Below, piece after piece: positions 1-8,726 of a stretch of DNA of 64,000 nucleotides; the first letter of the stretch is position 1, and each line of letters starts with the position of its first letter. The DNA is taken from NCBI RefSeq assembly GCF_017939625.1, contig NZ_JAGKTC010000001.1, positions 962,519 through 1,026,518 on the forward strand, read 5' to 3'. Made by a program: the position numbers and the translations under genes. Source of the stretch: Pseudoxanthomonas helianthi. GTDB taxonomy: Bacteria > Pseudomonadota > Gammaproteobacteria > Xanthomonadales > Xanthomonadaceae. Under the pieces are notes generated by a model. The model saw only the letters and a list, made by a program, of their open reading frames with translations, did not search any database and was not told the origin of the DNA.

Positions 1-311
1 TTTCGTTCGCGCACCACGGTGCGGAACAGCTCCCACACGTCTTTCGATGTCTCGAAATGATCGCGTCGGTCGCCGAGCAGGTGCACCACCCTGACCAGAT
101 TGAGGTTGACCAGCTCGCGCAGACTGTTGCTGACGTTGGAACGCGCCACCACCAGCACGTCCGCGATTTCCTCGGCGTGCATCGGCCGCCCGGACAGGAA
201 CAGCAACGCATGGATCTGCGCCACCGTGCGGTTGACCCCCCAGCGCGAGCCCATCTCGCCCCAGTGCAGGACGAAACGGCGGCTCAGCGGGGACAGCGGA
301 TCGGCAGGCAT
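1..311 (-). CDS. GbsR/MarR-family transcriptional regulator (3' part missing)
   Basis: The minus frame opens at an ATG at 311 with MPADPLSPLSRRFVLHWGEM and runs off the window edge after about 103 residues. A stretch with HAEEIADVLVVARSNVSNSL is a winged helix-turn-helix of the GbsR/COG1510 branch of the MarR superfamily: the WGxNRTVAQIHALLFL lead-in and the ARSNVSNSLREL recognition helix are typical. It is a cytoplasmic DNA-binding protein, probably a repressor. It is divergent from the oxidoreductase/ndh pair, and a perfect inverted repeat lies between the two starts, so autoregulation and control of the neighbours are likely (inference). The C-terminal ligand or dimerisation part is outside the window. 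Confidence 0.82.
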   Translation of the reverse strand, partial: MPADPLSPLSRRFVLHWGEMGSRWGVNRTVAQIHALLFLSGRPMHAEEIADVLVVARSNVSNSLRELVNLNLVRVVHLLGDRRDHFETSKDVWELFRTVVRER

Positions 312-357
312 GGCGGCAGGGGTGGCTGGAGTTGCGCAGAGGCTAGTTCTGCCATAT

Positions 358-377
358 ATTTCTGTCAAGACAGAAAT
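358..377. promoter_or_regulatory. Perfect inverted repeat, probable operator of the divergent regulator
   Basis: ATTTCTGTC-AA-GACAGAAAT forms 9-bp perfect arms around a 2-bp centre. It sits 46 bp from the regulator start (311) and 21 bp from the oxidoreductase start (399). The AT-rich stretch just left of it (354-361) could include a -10 element. The symmetry, size and place are typical of a MarR/GbsR dimer site. The binding is inferred, not shown. Confidence 0.7.
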
Positions 378-398
378 TTCCGAACGGAGACCATCGCG

Positions 399-1346
399 AT
401 GGGCGCGCTGGACGAGGCAAAGGGACGACGGATACTGGTCCTGGGCGGCGCCGGCTTCATCGGTCGCCACGTGGTCGAAGCGCTCGCGGCGCGCGATTGC
501 CGCGTACTGGTCGGCAGCCGCCATCCGCGGCGGCGGCGCAGATCGACGGTCGCCCCCGTCTTCGGATTCCGCGAAACGCGGCTCGAATCGCTGCTGCAAG
601 CCGCCGATTGGAACGAAGCGCTCCGCGACTGCGACGCGGTGGTCAACTGCGTCGGCATCCTGCGCGAGCGCGGCCGCGAAACTTATCGCCGCGTGCACCA
701 CCTCGCCCCCGCCGCGCTGGCCGAAGCGTGCCGGCAACGCGGGCTGCGACTGGTCCATGTCTCCGCCCTGGGACTCGACGCCGACGCCCGCAGCGGTTTC
801 CTGCGTTCCAAGCGCGACGGCGAAACCGCGCTGCGCGCCAGCGGCGCGGACTGGCACATCGTGCGCCCCTCGCTGCTCGACGGTGAAGGCGGGTTCGGCG
901 CGCGCTGGATCCGGCGCGTCGCACGCTGGCCACTGCATCCCCTGCCGCGCGGGGCCACCGGGCGCATCGCGGTGCTGGACGTGCGCGACCTGGGCGAAGC
1001 CATCGCCGCGCTTGTCCTCGCCAATGCACCGTCGCGGCGCGAACACGACCTCGGCGGCCTGCAGGCGCGCACGCTGGCCGAACACCTGGCCGCGATGCGC
1101 GCGCTGCACCGTCCGACACCCGCGCGGCCCATCGCGATTCCCGACGCGCTCGCCCGTTTCGCCGCCCATGCCTGCGATCTGCTGCACGCCACGCCGTTTT
1201 CCTACGGACATTGGGAACTCCTGCAGCGCGACAATCGTCCGGCCATCAACCGCCTGCCCGAGCTGCTGGGCCGCATGCCCCGGCAGGTCGGCGCGCCGGC
1301 GGTCGTGCCGGCGCATCCACTTCCCCTCGCGGAGCCCGTGCAATGA
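399..1346 (+). CDS. NAD(P)-binding SDR-type oxidoreductase (NDUFA9/epimerase-like)
   Basis: A 315-residue protein starting MGALDEAKGRRILVLGGAGF. The N-terminal Rossmann motif GGAGFIGRHV (about residues 15-25) and the following VVNCVGIL and VHVSALG segments match the atypical short-chain dehydrogenases related to complex I subunit NDUFA9 and NmrA-like proteins. I chose the ATG at 399 because the fold begins immediately after it and the inverted-repeat operator lies just upstream; an upstream in-frame ATG at 57 would run through the opposing regulator. The stop overlaps the ndh start as ATGA (1343-1346), so the two are translationally coupled, suggesting a role close to quinone or NADH metabolism. 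The substrate is unknown. Confidence 0.82.
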   Translation: MGALDEAKGRRILVLGGAGFIGRHVVEALAARDCRVLVGSRHPRRRRRSTVAPVFGFRETRLESLLQAADWNEALRDCDAVVNCVGILRERGRETYRRVHHLAPAALAEACRQRGLRLVHVSALGLDADARSGFLRSKRDGETALRASGADWHIVRPSLLDGEGGFGARWIRRVARWPLHPLPRGATGRIAVLDVRDLGEAIAALVLANAPSRREHDLGGLQARTLAEHLAAMRALHRPTPARPIAIPDALARFAAHACDLLHATPFSYGHWELLQRDNRPAINRLPELLGRMPRQVGAPAVVPAHPLPLAEPVQ

Positions 1347-2614
1347 AACATCTCGTCATCATCGGCGGCGGTTTCGCCGGCCTGTGGGCGACCCGCGCGC
1401 TGGCCGGCGAGGCGTTGCGCATCACGTTGATCGATCGCCACAACCACCACCTGTTCCAGCCCCTGCTGTACCAGGTCGCCACCGCCGGATTGTCGGCGCC
1501 GGACATCGCCGCGCCGTTGCGCCACATCCTGCGCCGGCAGGAAAACGTCGAAGTGCGGCTGGGCGAAGTGCGCGACATCGCGCCCGACGCGAAGACCGTG
1601 ACGCTGGACGATGGCGACGTGCTGCGTTTCGACTGGCTGCTGCTCGCCGCCGGCGCCACGCACGCCTACTTCGGCCACGACGACTGGGCGCCGCATGCGC
1701 CGGGATTGAAGACGCTGGACGATGCGCTGGACCTGCGCCGCAAGTTGCTGCTGGCGTTCGAACGCGCCGAGGCCGAAACCGATCCCGCCGCGCGCGCTGC
1801 GTGGCTGAACTTCGCCATCGTCGGCGGCGGCCCGACCGGCGTGGAGCTGGCCGGCACGCTGGCCGAGATCGCCCGGCACACCCTGAAGAACGAATTCCGC
1901 CACATCGATCCGTCCGAGGCGCGCGTGCGCCTGATCGAGGCCGGCCCGCGCGTGCTGTCTTCATTCCCCGAGGACCTGTCGGAAAAGGCGCGCCGGCAAC
2001 TGCGGAAACTCGGCGTCGAAGTCGTCACCGGCACACCGGTCGGCGAGATCAACGCCGCAGGTTATCGGCTCGGCGACGAATTCGTAGCCGCGCGCACCGT
2101 GGTCTGGGCCGCAGGAGTGGCCGCATCGCCGCTGGCGCGTTCGCTGGGCGTGCCCCTGGATCGCGCCGGGCGCGTGCTCGTGCAGCCGGACCTGAGCGTG
2201 CCGGGCCATCCGGACATCTTCGTCGGTGGCGATCTTGCTTTGGTGCAAAGCGATGGCAAGCCGGTGCCCGGCGTCGCGCCCGCGGCGAAGCAGATGGGCC
2301 GGTACGTCGCGCAGGCGATCCGCACGCGGCTGGCGAAGACCGATCCACCGTCCGCGTTCCGCTACCGCGACTTCGGCAACCTGGCCACGATCGGACGCAT
2401 GGCCGCGATCGTGCACCTGGGCAAGCTGAAACTGTCCGGCGTGCTGGCCTGGTGGTTCTGGCTGGCCGCGCACGTGTTCTTCCTGATCGGCTTCCGCAAC
2501 CGCCTGGTCGTGCTGTTGAACTGGGCGTGGGCGTACTGGAGCTACCAGCGCGGCGCGCGGATCATCCTCGGCGACAGCGACGACGGTCAGGCGCGTTCGA
2601 CCAGGCAGGCATAG
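1343..2614 (+). CDS. ndh: Type II NADH dehydrogenase (NADH:quinone oxidoreductase)
   Basis: A 423-residue single-subunit flavoprotein that oxidises NADH and reduces membrane quinone without pumping protons. The FAD-binding motif GGGFAGLWA lies at residues 8-16, the HHLFQPLLYQVATAGLS segment is characteristic of NDH-2, a second dinucleotide motif (FAIVGGGPTGVELAG, near residue 160) binds NADH, and VGGDLA near residue 295 contacts FAD. The C terminus is rich in Trp and Leu (AWWFWLAAHVFFLIGF) and fits the amphipathic membrane anchor. It overlaps the preceding gene by 4 bp, and the last 28 bp overlap the end of the convergent DUF1203 gene. Confidence 0.93.
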   Translation: MKHLVIIGGGFAGLWATRALAGEALRITLIDRHNHHLFQPLLYQVATAGLSAPDIAAPLRHILRRQENVEVRLGEVRDIAPDAKTVTLDDGDVLRFDWLLLAAGATHAYFGHDDWAPHAPGLKTLDDALDLRRKLLLAFERAEAETDPAARAAWLNFAIVGGGPTGVELAGTLAEIARHTLKNEFRHIDPSEARVRLIEAGPRVLSSFPEDLSEKARRQLRKLGVEVVTGTPVGEINAAGYRLGDEFVAARTVVWAAGVAASPLARSLGVPLDRAGRVLVQPDLSVPGHPDIFVGGDLALVQSDGKPVPGVAPAAKQMGRYVAQAIRTRLAKTDPPSAFRYRDFGNLATIGRMAAIVHLGKLKLSGVLAWWFWLAAHVFFLIGFRNRLVVLLNWAWAYWSYQRGARIILGDSDDGQARSTRQA

Positions 2615-3051
2615 CAACCCGGCCGCGCGTTGTGCACGTGCAGATAAGCGATATCGTCGCGGGCGAAAAATTCGGCGATGGCGGCTTCCAGCTCAGCCCC
2701 TTCGACGACCTCGGCCATGTGCATCCAGCCGCTCGCATCGTAGCCGCGCAGCGACAGCAGGCGCGGATGGAAGGAAGGCGGCACTTCGTTCTCGTATATC
2801 GCCTGCGCCACGTTCTCGCGGACGAAGATCGGCCCGCTGGCGCGATACGGCCCGGCGACGTCGTGGTGCCCGTGCGGCAACAGCAGCACGGTTTCGCCCA
2901 CCCGGGCGTTCTGCAATGAAATCCGGCAGGGAAAGCCGCGGTCGCTGTCGGCGACGACGCGGCGGATGTCGCGTTGCGCCAGCGCCGCATCGTCGAGGGA
3001 CCACAACGGTGCGAAAGGTTCCGGCGCGAGGCCGGTGAAACGGAAGGACAT
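2587..3051 (-). CDS. DUF1203 family protein
   Basis: A 154-residue soluble protein starting MSFRFTGLAPEPFAPLW. The opening, the conserved PCRISLQNARVGE stretch, the LLPHGHHDVAGPYRASGPIF segment and the closing HVHNARPGCYACLVER are diagnostic of DUF1203. The biochemical function is unknown. The ATG at 3051 fits the family N terminus; an earlier in-frame start at 3144 would add 31 unconserved residues. The gene ends 28 bp inside ndh, an antisense tail-to-tail overlap, and has its own divergent promoter region with the TRIC-family gene. It is a single-gene unit. Confidence 0.85.
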   Translation of the reverse strand: MSFRFTGLAPEPFAPLWSLDDAALAQRDIRRVVADSDRGFPCRISLQNARVGETVLLLPHGHHDVAGPYRASGPIFVRENVAQAIYENEVPPSFHPRLLSLRGYDASGWMHMAEVVEGAELEAAIAEFFARDDIAYLHVHNARPGCYACLVERA

Positions 3052-3194
3052 GGCAGCGGTTCCTGTGAAGGGGATGCCATGGTCCTGTGGCGTAGAGGGG
3101 CCGGATATCCGGATCTTGCGCAGTCCGGAAACCGCGGGTGACAAGCGTTGCCGGCGCTGCGATCCTTGGGGATCCGACTGCCACGTTCCGCGCC

Positions 3195-3824
3195 GTGTCC
3201 ACCCTCCTGCTGCTGTTCGATTTCATCGGCACCTTCGTGTTCGCGCTCAGCGGCGGCACGTTGGCGGTGCGCTATCGGCTGGACCTGTTCGGCGTACTGG
3301 TGCTGGCCTGCGCGGCCGCGGTTTCGGGCGGCATCGTCCGCGACGTGGTGATCGGCGCGTTGCCGCCGGCATCGCTCGCCGACTGGCGCTACCTCGGCGT
3401 GGCGATGCTTGCGGGCCTGCTGACGTTCCATCGCCACGAGGCGATCGAACGCCTGCGCAATCCCGTGCAGGTTTTCGACGCGGCCGGCCTCGCGCTGTTC
3501 GCGGTGCTCGGCACCGACAAGGCGCTGGCGCACGGCGCCTCGCCGTTCGCCGCAACCTTGCTGGGCATGCTCAGCGGTATCGGCGGCGGCATCGCCCGCG
3601 ACGTGCTGGTGGCGAGGATTCCGGTGGTGCTGCAGGCCGACCTGTACGCGGTGGCGGCGCTGGCCGGCGCGGGGGTGGTCGCCGTCGCGCATGCGCTGCA
3701 GTTGCCGCAGGTACCGGCGATGGCGGTCGGCGCCGCGCTGTGTTTCGGCCTGCGCTATATGGCCATCCGCCGCGGCTGGCATTTGCCGGTGGCGCGACCG
3801 CCGGAAAACCGCGACGACGCATGA
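3195..3824 (+). CDS. TRIC/UPF0126 (YicG-like) integral membrane protein
   Basis: A protein of about 209 residues with seven predicted hydrophobic segments built from two repeats, each carrying a Gly-rich kinked motif: GGIVRDVVIG in the first half and GGGIARDVLV in the second. These are the hallmark of the UPF0126 family, bacterial homologues of trimeric intracellular cation channels, so a cation-conducting inner-membrane role is likely by homology; for bacterial YicG a glycine-related role has been proposed. The start is uncertain: I prefer GTG at 3195, which begins right at the first membrane helix (STLLLLFDFIGTF), but GTG at 3138 is in frame. Neither has a strong ribosome binding site. Confidence 0.83.
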   Translation: MSTLLLLFDFIGTFVFALSGGTLAVRYRLDLFGVLVLACAAAVSGGIVRDVVIGALPPASLADWRYLGVAMLAGLLTFHRHEAIERLRNPVQVFDAAGLALFAVLGTDKALAHGASPFAATLLGMLSGIGGGIARDVLVARIPVVLQADLYAVAALAGAGVVAVAHALQLPQVPAMAVGAALCFGLRYMAIRRGWHLPVARPPENRDDA

Positions 3825-3830
3825 AAACGA

Positions 3831-3856
3831 AAAGGCCCGGTCTTACCCGGGCCTTT
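3831..3856. terminator. Bidirectional intrinsic terminator between the TRIC gene and rpoH
   Basis: The 10-bp arms AAAGGCCCGG and CCGGGCCTTT pair perfectly around a 6-nt loop. The plus strand continues TCTTC and the minus strand continues into T residues (TCGTTTTCAT). It lies exactly between two convergent genes and can serve both. Confidence 0.85.
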
Positions 3857-3879
3857 CTTCATTGCGTGATGCAAGCCGT

Positions 3880-4770
<891 letters not shown>

Positions 4771-4790
4771 GGATACTAGCAGTCGGGGAG

Positions 4791-4818
4791 TTCGACTGCT
4801 AAAGCCTCTGGAAGTTCC
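4791..4818 (-). promoter_or_regulatory. Sigma-E (RpoE)-type promoter of rpoH
   Basis: On the minus strand GGAACTT (4818-4812) is followed after exactly 16 bp by TCGAA (4795-4791). This matches the ECF sigma-E pattern GGAACTT-N16-TCnnA. Transcription would start near 4785, giving a leader of about 15 nt before the rpoH ATG at 4770. Envelope-stress input into rpoH is known in E. coli; the conservation here is inferred from the motif. Confidence 0.65.
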
Positions 4819-4875
4819 CAGAATTCCGGGGGTGCAACGAACTTCCATTAAGTTGTTTATATTCAATAGTTTACG

Positions 4876-6141
4876 TTATTTCAAAACGAGCAGCGGCTGG
4901 TGGATTCCCGGGTCGGCAAACCGCTCGACACGAGGCCGCCGGCCTGCCGTCGAATCCTGCTGCCGATCATGCGCCCGAGCGGCCCCTCCACGGCAACTTA
5001 CGCCGCTCGTGCCGACCGCCCTCCGCTCCCACTCGATCCGTGTCGCCGGCGGCGGGTCCGCGGCATCGAACGCCGATTGCATCCGCCCGACGAGCCCACA
5101 GGCATCGCCGCGGCTGACCATGGCGGCGCGGATCGCCAGTGCGAAGGCGCGCGGGGTGGGCCGGTTATCCAGGTTGCGCAGGGCCAGTGCCATGGCGCTC
5201 CGCGGATCCGCCCCCGCACCGAGATAGAACTCGGCGGCGTGGTCGGCGAAGGCCAGCGGATGGCGCTCCAGCAAGGACCGATAGCGTTGTGCGGCTTCCG
5301 AGATGTCGCGTTCCCCAACAACCTGGTGGCCAGCCCGTCTGCGGATTTCACCCAGCAGGGCAAGCGCTTCTGGCTCCCCTGTTGCTTCCACGATGGGGAT
5401 GAGGCGTGCCTGCGCCGAGGGCAGGTCGCCGCGACGCGACTCGATCTCGGCCAAGTGGATGTTCGCCACCGCGAACTGCGGGAGGTAGGCCAGCGCCCGC
5501 CGGTATTCGGCTTCGCCACGACGGACGTCGCCCGCCTGCTCCGACCACATCAGGCCGAGTGCGAAATGTATCCACGCGTAAGGGAACGGCGAAGTGGTTG
5601 CCAGGCTCGCAAGCGCTTCGCGGTATTGCCGGTCGGCGTCCCGGTAGCGGCCGACCTCCGCATAGGCGCTGGCCAATGCGCTGTGCGATGCATAACCGGG
5701 TTGCGCCAGGGCATCCGATTCCAGCGAGGCAAGCACGCGGGTCGCCTGTCCAGTCGCGATGAGGATCACTGCTCGCTGGCCGGCGAGCCGGTGTTCGCTG
5801 GCACCCAATCGTTCGGCCTCACGCAGATCGCCCAGCGCCTCGGCGAATCGATGCACCGCCGCGCGGGTGCGTGCCCTCAGCAGCAGACCCTCCTCGTCCT
5901 CCGGCAACGCCTCGCCCAGCGTGGCGGCTTGGTCGAGCGCGGCGTAATCGCCTTGGAAGCGGGACTTGGCCAGCAACAGCTCGATTCGCGCAGGCGGATC
6001 GCTGGGCTGCTCGAGCAGGTGGTCCAGGTTCCCGAGGGCGATCTCGCCGAATGTCGTTGCCGGATGCGCGTCGGCGAGCGTGGCGCAGAGTCCCGCAAGC
6101 GCCAGCAGGGCGCGCGACAGGAAGCGGATGCGGCGGGTCAT
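4876..6141 (-). CDS. Exported TPR-repeat protein, last gene of the DUF4331 operon
   Basis: A 421-residue protein with an N-terminal signal peptide (MTRRIRFLSRALLALAGLCA, cleavage near TLADAHP). The body is a run of Ala-rich tetratricopeptide helices, e.g. AEALGDLREAERLG, YRDADRQYREALASL and GEAEYRRALAYLPQ, from about residue 40 to 370. Such proteins are periplasmic scaffolds and have no catalytic residues. The start codon overlaps the stop of the DUF4331 gene (TCAT at 6138-6141), so translation is coupled. The last 45 or so residues are Arg- and Gly-rich and do not look like TPR; a late frameshift is possible, but no alternative frame restores an obvious TPR continuation. Confidence 0.78.
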   Translation of the reverse strand: MTRRIRFLSRALLALAGLCATLADAHPATTFGEIALGNLDHLLEQPSDPPARIELLLAKSRFQGDYAALDQAATLGEALPEDEEGLLLRARTRAAVHRFAEALGDLREAERLGASEHRLAGQRAVILIATGQATRVLASLESDALAQPGYASHSALASAYAEVGRYRDADRQYREALASLATTSPFPYAWIHFALGLMWSEQAGDVRRGEAEYRRALAYLPQFAVANIHLAEIESRRGDLPSAQARLIPIVEATGEPEALALLGEIRRRAGHQVVGERDISEAAQRYRSLLERHPLAFADHAAEFYLGAGADPRSAMALALRNLDNRPTPRAFALAIRAAMVSRGDACGLVGRMQSAFDAADPPPATRIEWERRAVGTSGVSCRGGAARAHDRQQDSTAGRRPRVERFADPGIHQPLLVLK

Positions 6142-7319
6142 GGCTCGGCCAGGAACGGAAAGTCGGTTGTCGAATGCACCTTGTCGTCTTCCACGACGCC
6201 GTCCTCTACCCCGGCTTCGCTTCCGTTGATCAGCAAGGAACGATATACGTCGACCGCATCGCCGATGGGCGTCCGGCCCCCGCAATCGGAAGATCGAACA
6301 TCCAGGCTTTGTTCCACCGCCATGTAGCGCTTGCATTCCTTGCGCCGGGTGTCGACCCACAACCGGTCGTCGGCCAACAGGCGCGCCAGATTGCGATAGC
6401 GATCCGGTGTCGCCGCGCCCGCCGCAAGCCATTGGTTGCCGCACACGCCATCGAAGGCGTCGTACACGGCCAGCGACTTCTCGATGTCGGGAACGAAGCT
6501 CTCCCAGTCCTTTTGCGCAGCGCGGTTGTATTGCTCCTTGCGACGATTGGCGTTTTCCTCGGAATCGAACAAGCCAAGCAGGGCATTGCCCGTCAGCGTC
6601 CGTCCCATCCGGTCCAGGCGCGAACCCCGGCCATGCGCGCCGAGCGCATAGGCGCCAGCCCACACCGCCAGCAATTCGCCGCCGCGATCCACCGACGCGA
6701 CATCGATCGACACCACCAGCGCGCCGGTCTTCCAGCCGGCGAGGAAATTCTTCGCCGGGGCACCATCGGTATGACGCCAGCGATCCAGCATCTCACGGGC
6801 GATGGAGGCGTCGAAGGCGGGGCAACCGGCCGGATCCTTCGCGATGCCTGCCTTCAGCGCCCGCTCCGCCACTTCGTACGCCTGGCCCGTGCCGCGGACG
6901 TTGTTGGCGAAAGGATCGTCACGTAGTCCGGCGAACACCCGGAACGTACGCTTCTGGCTTTCGATGCCGGCTGGACGGTCCGCGACGCCGCTGGCGCGGT
7001 CGCCAGCCGCTTCGCAGCGTGCAAGTCCGGCGGCATCGAAGCGGCAGTCGATCGTCGTCGTGGTCGCGGCTTTCCCGAAACGCCGGCCGCTGTCGACATG
7101 GAACACATAGGCGATCCGATCGGAGAAGCGCTTTCCGACGACATCCATGACCAGGTTCAGGCGTTGGCCGTCCGGGGACATCCACGCGTAGAGATCGCCG
7201 ATGTCGGCCGCAGGATCGGCGATGACGGTCGGCGAATCGAGATGGTCGGATGCGACGGCCGGCGACAGGCAACCTGCCGAGGCGAGAGCGGCGGCAAGCA
7301 GGCGGACTTGTCCCTTCAT
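6138..7319 (-). CDS. DUF4331 family exported protein
   Basis: A 393-residue protein beginning MKGQVRLLAAALASAGCLS with a signal peptide that ends near AVASDHLDSP. The mature N terminus SDHLDSPTVIADPAADIGDL is the signature of DUF4331, and the later FAGLRDDPFANNVRGTGQ, LVVSIDVASV and WASVWSR-like segments also fit. The function is unknown; the family is exported and often sits beside a TPR gene, as here. The ATG at 7319 overlaps the stop of the upstream hydrolase (7316-7319), and its own stop overlaps the TPR start. There are six or more Cys residues in the mature protein, consistent with periplasmic disulfides. Confidence 0.86.
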   Translation of the reverse strand: MKGQVRLLAAALASAGCLSPAVASDHLDSPTVIADPAADIGDLYAWMSPDGQRLNLVMDVVGKRFSDRIAYVFHVDSGRRFGKAATTTTIDCRFDAAGLARCEAAGDRASGVADRPAGIESQKRTFRVFAGLRDDPFANNVRGTGQAYEVAERALKAGIAKDPAGCPAFDASIAREMLDRWRHTDGAPAKNFLAGWKTGALVVSIDVASVDRGGELLAVWAGAYALGAHGRGSRLDRMGRTLTGNALLGLFDSEENANRRKEQYNRAAQKDWESFVPDIEKSLAVYDAFDGVCGNQWLAAGAATPDRYRNLARLLADDRLWVDTRRKECKRYMAVEQSLDVRSSDCGGRTPIGDAVDVYRSLLINGSEAGVEDGVVEDDKVHSTTDFPFLAEP

Positions 7320-8326
7320 GACGCGATCTCCGCTTCCGACGACCGTGCGTTCCACAACCGAAGCGCTTCTTCGGCGATGACGTCCGGGCGTTCCTCCGGC
7401 CAGAACAGCTTGCTGTCCTCGAGCCAGCGAATGCCTCGCGAACCCCCGCAGGCGTAATCGAGATAGTCCGCGTTCTTCGGCGAGAAGATCGTGTCCGCCC
7501 GGCCCCAGACCACGCGCACCGGGATACGGCTGTGCTGCAGGGCCAACTCGGTGCCGCTCAATGCATTCCGCTCGAGCGCGACCGCATACGCATCGGCCAG
7601 CGCGGTGCGGCGACGGGTGGAAAGCAGCGGGCCGAAGTACATGTCGATGGCTTCGTCGTCAGGATGCGACGGATCCGCGTAGCACATCGCGCCGATGCCC
7701 TTGGACGAACGCGCAAGGGCCTTGTCCTTCCACCATGGTGCGAGCCATTCGTCCACGTATTTGCCTTGCCTGGCGAGTGCGATCACCGGCAGCATCGCCG
7801 ACGGCGGACTTTCGATTTCGGTGTCGCAATTGGTCAGCAGGACCGAACGCACGCGATCCGGATACCTCAGCATCAGCAACTGCGCCACCGCGCCGCCGCT
7901 GTCGTTGGCGACGACATCCACGTCGGTCACGCCCAGTTCGTCCAACAGGGCGACCAGCATGGCCACCTGGTCGTCGGGTCCCACGCCCTGGCCGTCGGCG
8001 ACGCGGGTGAAGCCCATGCCGAGGAAATCGGGAGCGATGCAACGCCGATAGGGAGAAAGTCGCGGCAATGCACCCCGCCACTGGAACCCGTTGAGCGGGA
8101 AGCCGTGCAGGAACAGCGCCGCGGCACCCGTACCGCGCTCGACATACGCGATCTCACCGAACGGGGTTTTGGCGAACCGCCTCATGCCGTGGAAAGCAGC
8201 GGCGTCCAGCGGCAGGACGGTCTGCGCCTGCGTCATCGCACGCGCGACGCCTGGCAGCGCCAGCGCCCCGCCGATGCAGGCGAGCGTTCCAATGAAGCGC
8301 CTGCGGTTGATCATGATGTCCTTCAT
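7316..8326 (-). CDS. Tat-exported alpha/beta hydrolase (Asp-nucleophile type), first gene of the DUF4331 operon
   Basis: A 336-residue protein. MINRRRFIGTLACIGGALAL is a twin-arginine signal with cleavage near VARAMTQ. The fold shows the oxyanion HG motif (LFLHGFP, His74) and a nucleophile elbow VVANDSGGAVAQ that puts Asp142, not Ser, in the nucleophile position, as in dehalogenases and epoxide hydrolases. The usual C-terminal GHF motif before PEERP is replaced by SKLFW (about 305-309), so the canonical catalytic His is not visible. It heads a three-gene unit of exported proteins with ATGA junctions. The substrate cannot be read from the sequence. Confidence 0.82.
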   Translation of the reverse strand: MKDIMINRRRFIGTLACIGGALALPGVARAMTQAQTVLPLDAAAFHGMRRFAKTPFGEIAYVERGTGAAALFLHGFPLNGFQWRGALPRLSPYRRCIAPDFLGMGFTRVADGQGVGPDDQVAMLVALLDELGVTDVDVVANDSGGAVAQLLMLRYPDRVRSVLLTNCDTEIESPPSAMLPVIALARQGKYVDEWLAPWWKDKALARSSKGIGAMCYADPSHPDDEAIDMYFGPLLSTRRRTALADAYAVALERNALSGTELALQHSRIPVRVVWGRADTIFSPKNADYLDYACGGSRGIRWLEDSKLFWPEERPDVIAEEALRLWNARSSEAEIAS

Positions 8327-8365
8327 CTGTCGTGGCCTCGCGTTCTTTGGGCAATAGCTGTCCGT

Positions 8366-8386
8366 GCCGTTGCACGGAGCAACGGC
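8366..8386. other. 8-bp hairpin upstream of the hydrolase operon
   Basis: GCCGTTGC and GCAACGGC pair perfectly around a 5-nt loop. It lies in the 179-bp gap between the Cys-rich protein gene and the hydrolase operon, both on the minus strand. No T tract follows on either strand, so it is not a convincing intrinsic terminator; an operator or leader structure is possible. Confidence 0.3.
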
Positions 8387-8505
8387 TGGGGACGTCGGGT
8401 GTTAAAGGCCAAGGCAACAGTGCGTGCCCTGGCATCGGTGGCCCGGCGGAAGACGCCGGCCGATTTCAGCTTTCAGGTGCCGGCCGCGAACAGGCCGGCT
8501 TCAGC

Positions 8506-8652
8506 TCAGGGACTCGACGCGGATGCGTACGATTCCTTTAGCCTGGCGGCGCATTCGTCGCAACACACTTCCACGGTCTTGCCGCCGATCTTCACCTGGA
8601 TGGCGTCCGCATCGAGCTCGCAATCGCAGGCGGCGCAGGTCTTCTCGCTCAT
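8506..8652 (-). CDS. Small Cys-rich metal-binding (TRASH/YHS-like) protein
   Basis: A 48-residue protein starting MSEKTCAACDCELDADAIQV with CxxCxC near the N terminus and VEVCCDECAARLKE near the C terminus. Two Cys clusters flanking a short beta segment (IQVKIGGKTVEV) match the TRASH/YHS-type metal-binding knuckle. A GGAG element sits 8 nt before the ATG at 8652, which makes the start secure. It follows the AraC regulator by 74 bp on the same strand. A metal-sensing or metal-storage role is inferred; there are no other identifiable domains. Confidence 0.78.
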   Translation of the reverse strand: MSEKTCAACDCELDADAIQVKIGGKTVEVCCDECAARLKESYASASSP

Positions 8653-8726
8653 GTCGTTTCTCCGGCCGGGCAGGATTGCCCGGTGCCCAGTAGACAACAG
8701 CCGCATTGCCCCGGCTGTCGAAATCT

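Noticed and set aside
100-2919. A 939-codon plus-strand frame over the oxidoreductase and ndh
   Set aside because: Wrong-frame translation of two genes with clear Rossmann motifs in other frames; Arg-rich.
4876-5000. A frameshift at the 3' end of the TPR gene
   Set aside because: The last 45 residues look unlike TPR, but neither other frame restores a helical repeat before a stop, so a frameshift is not supported.
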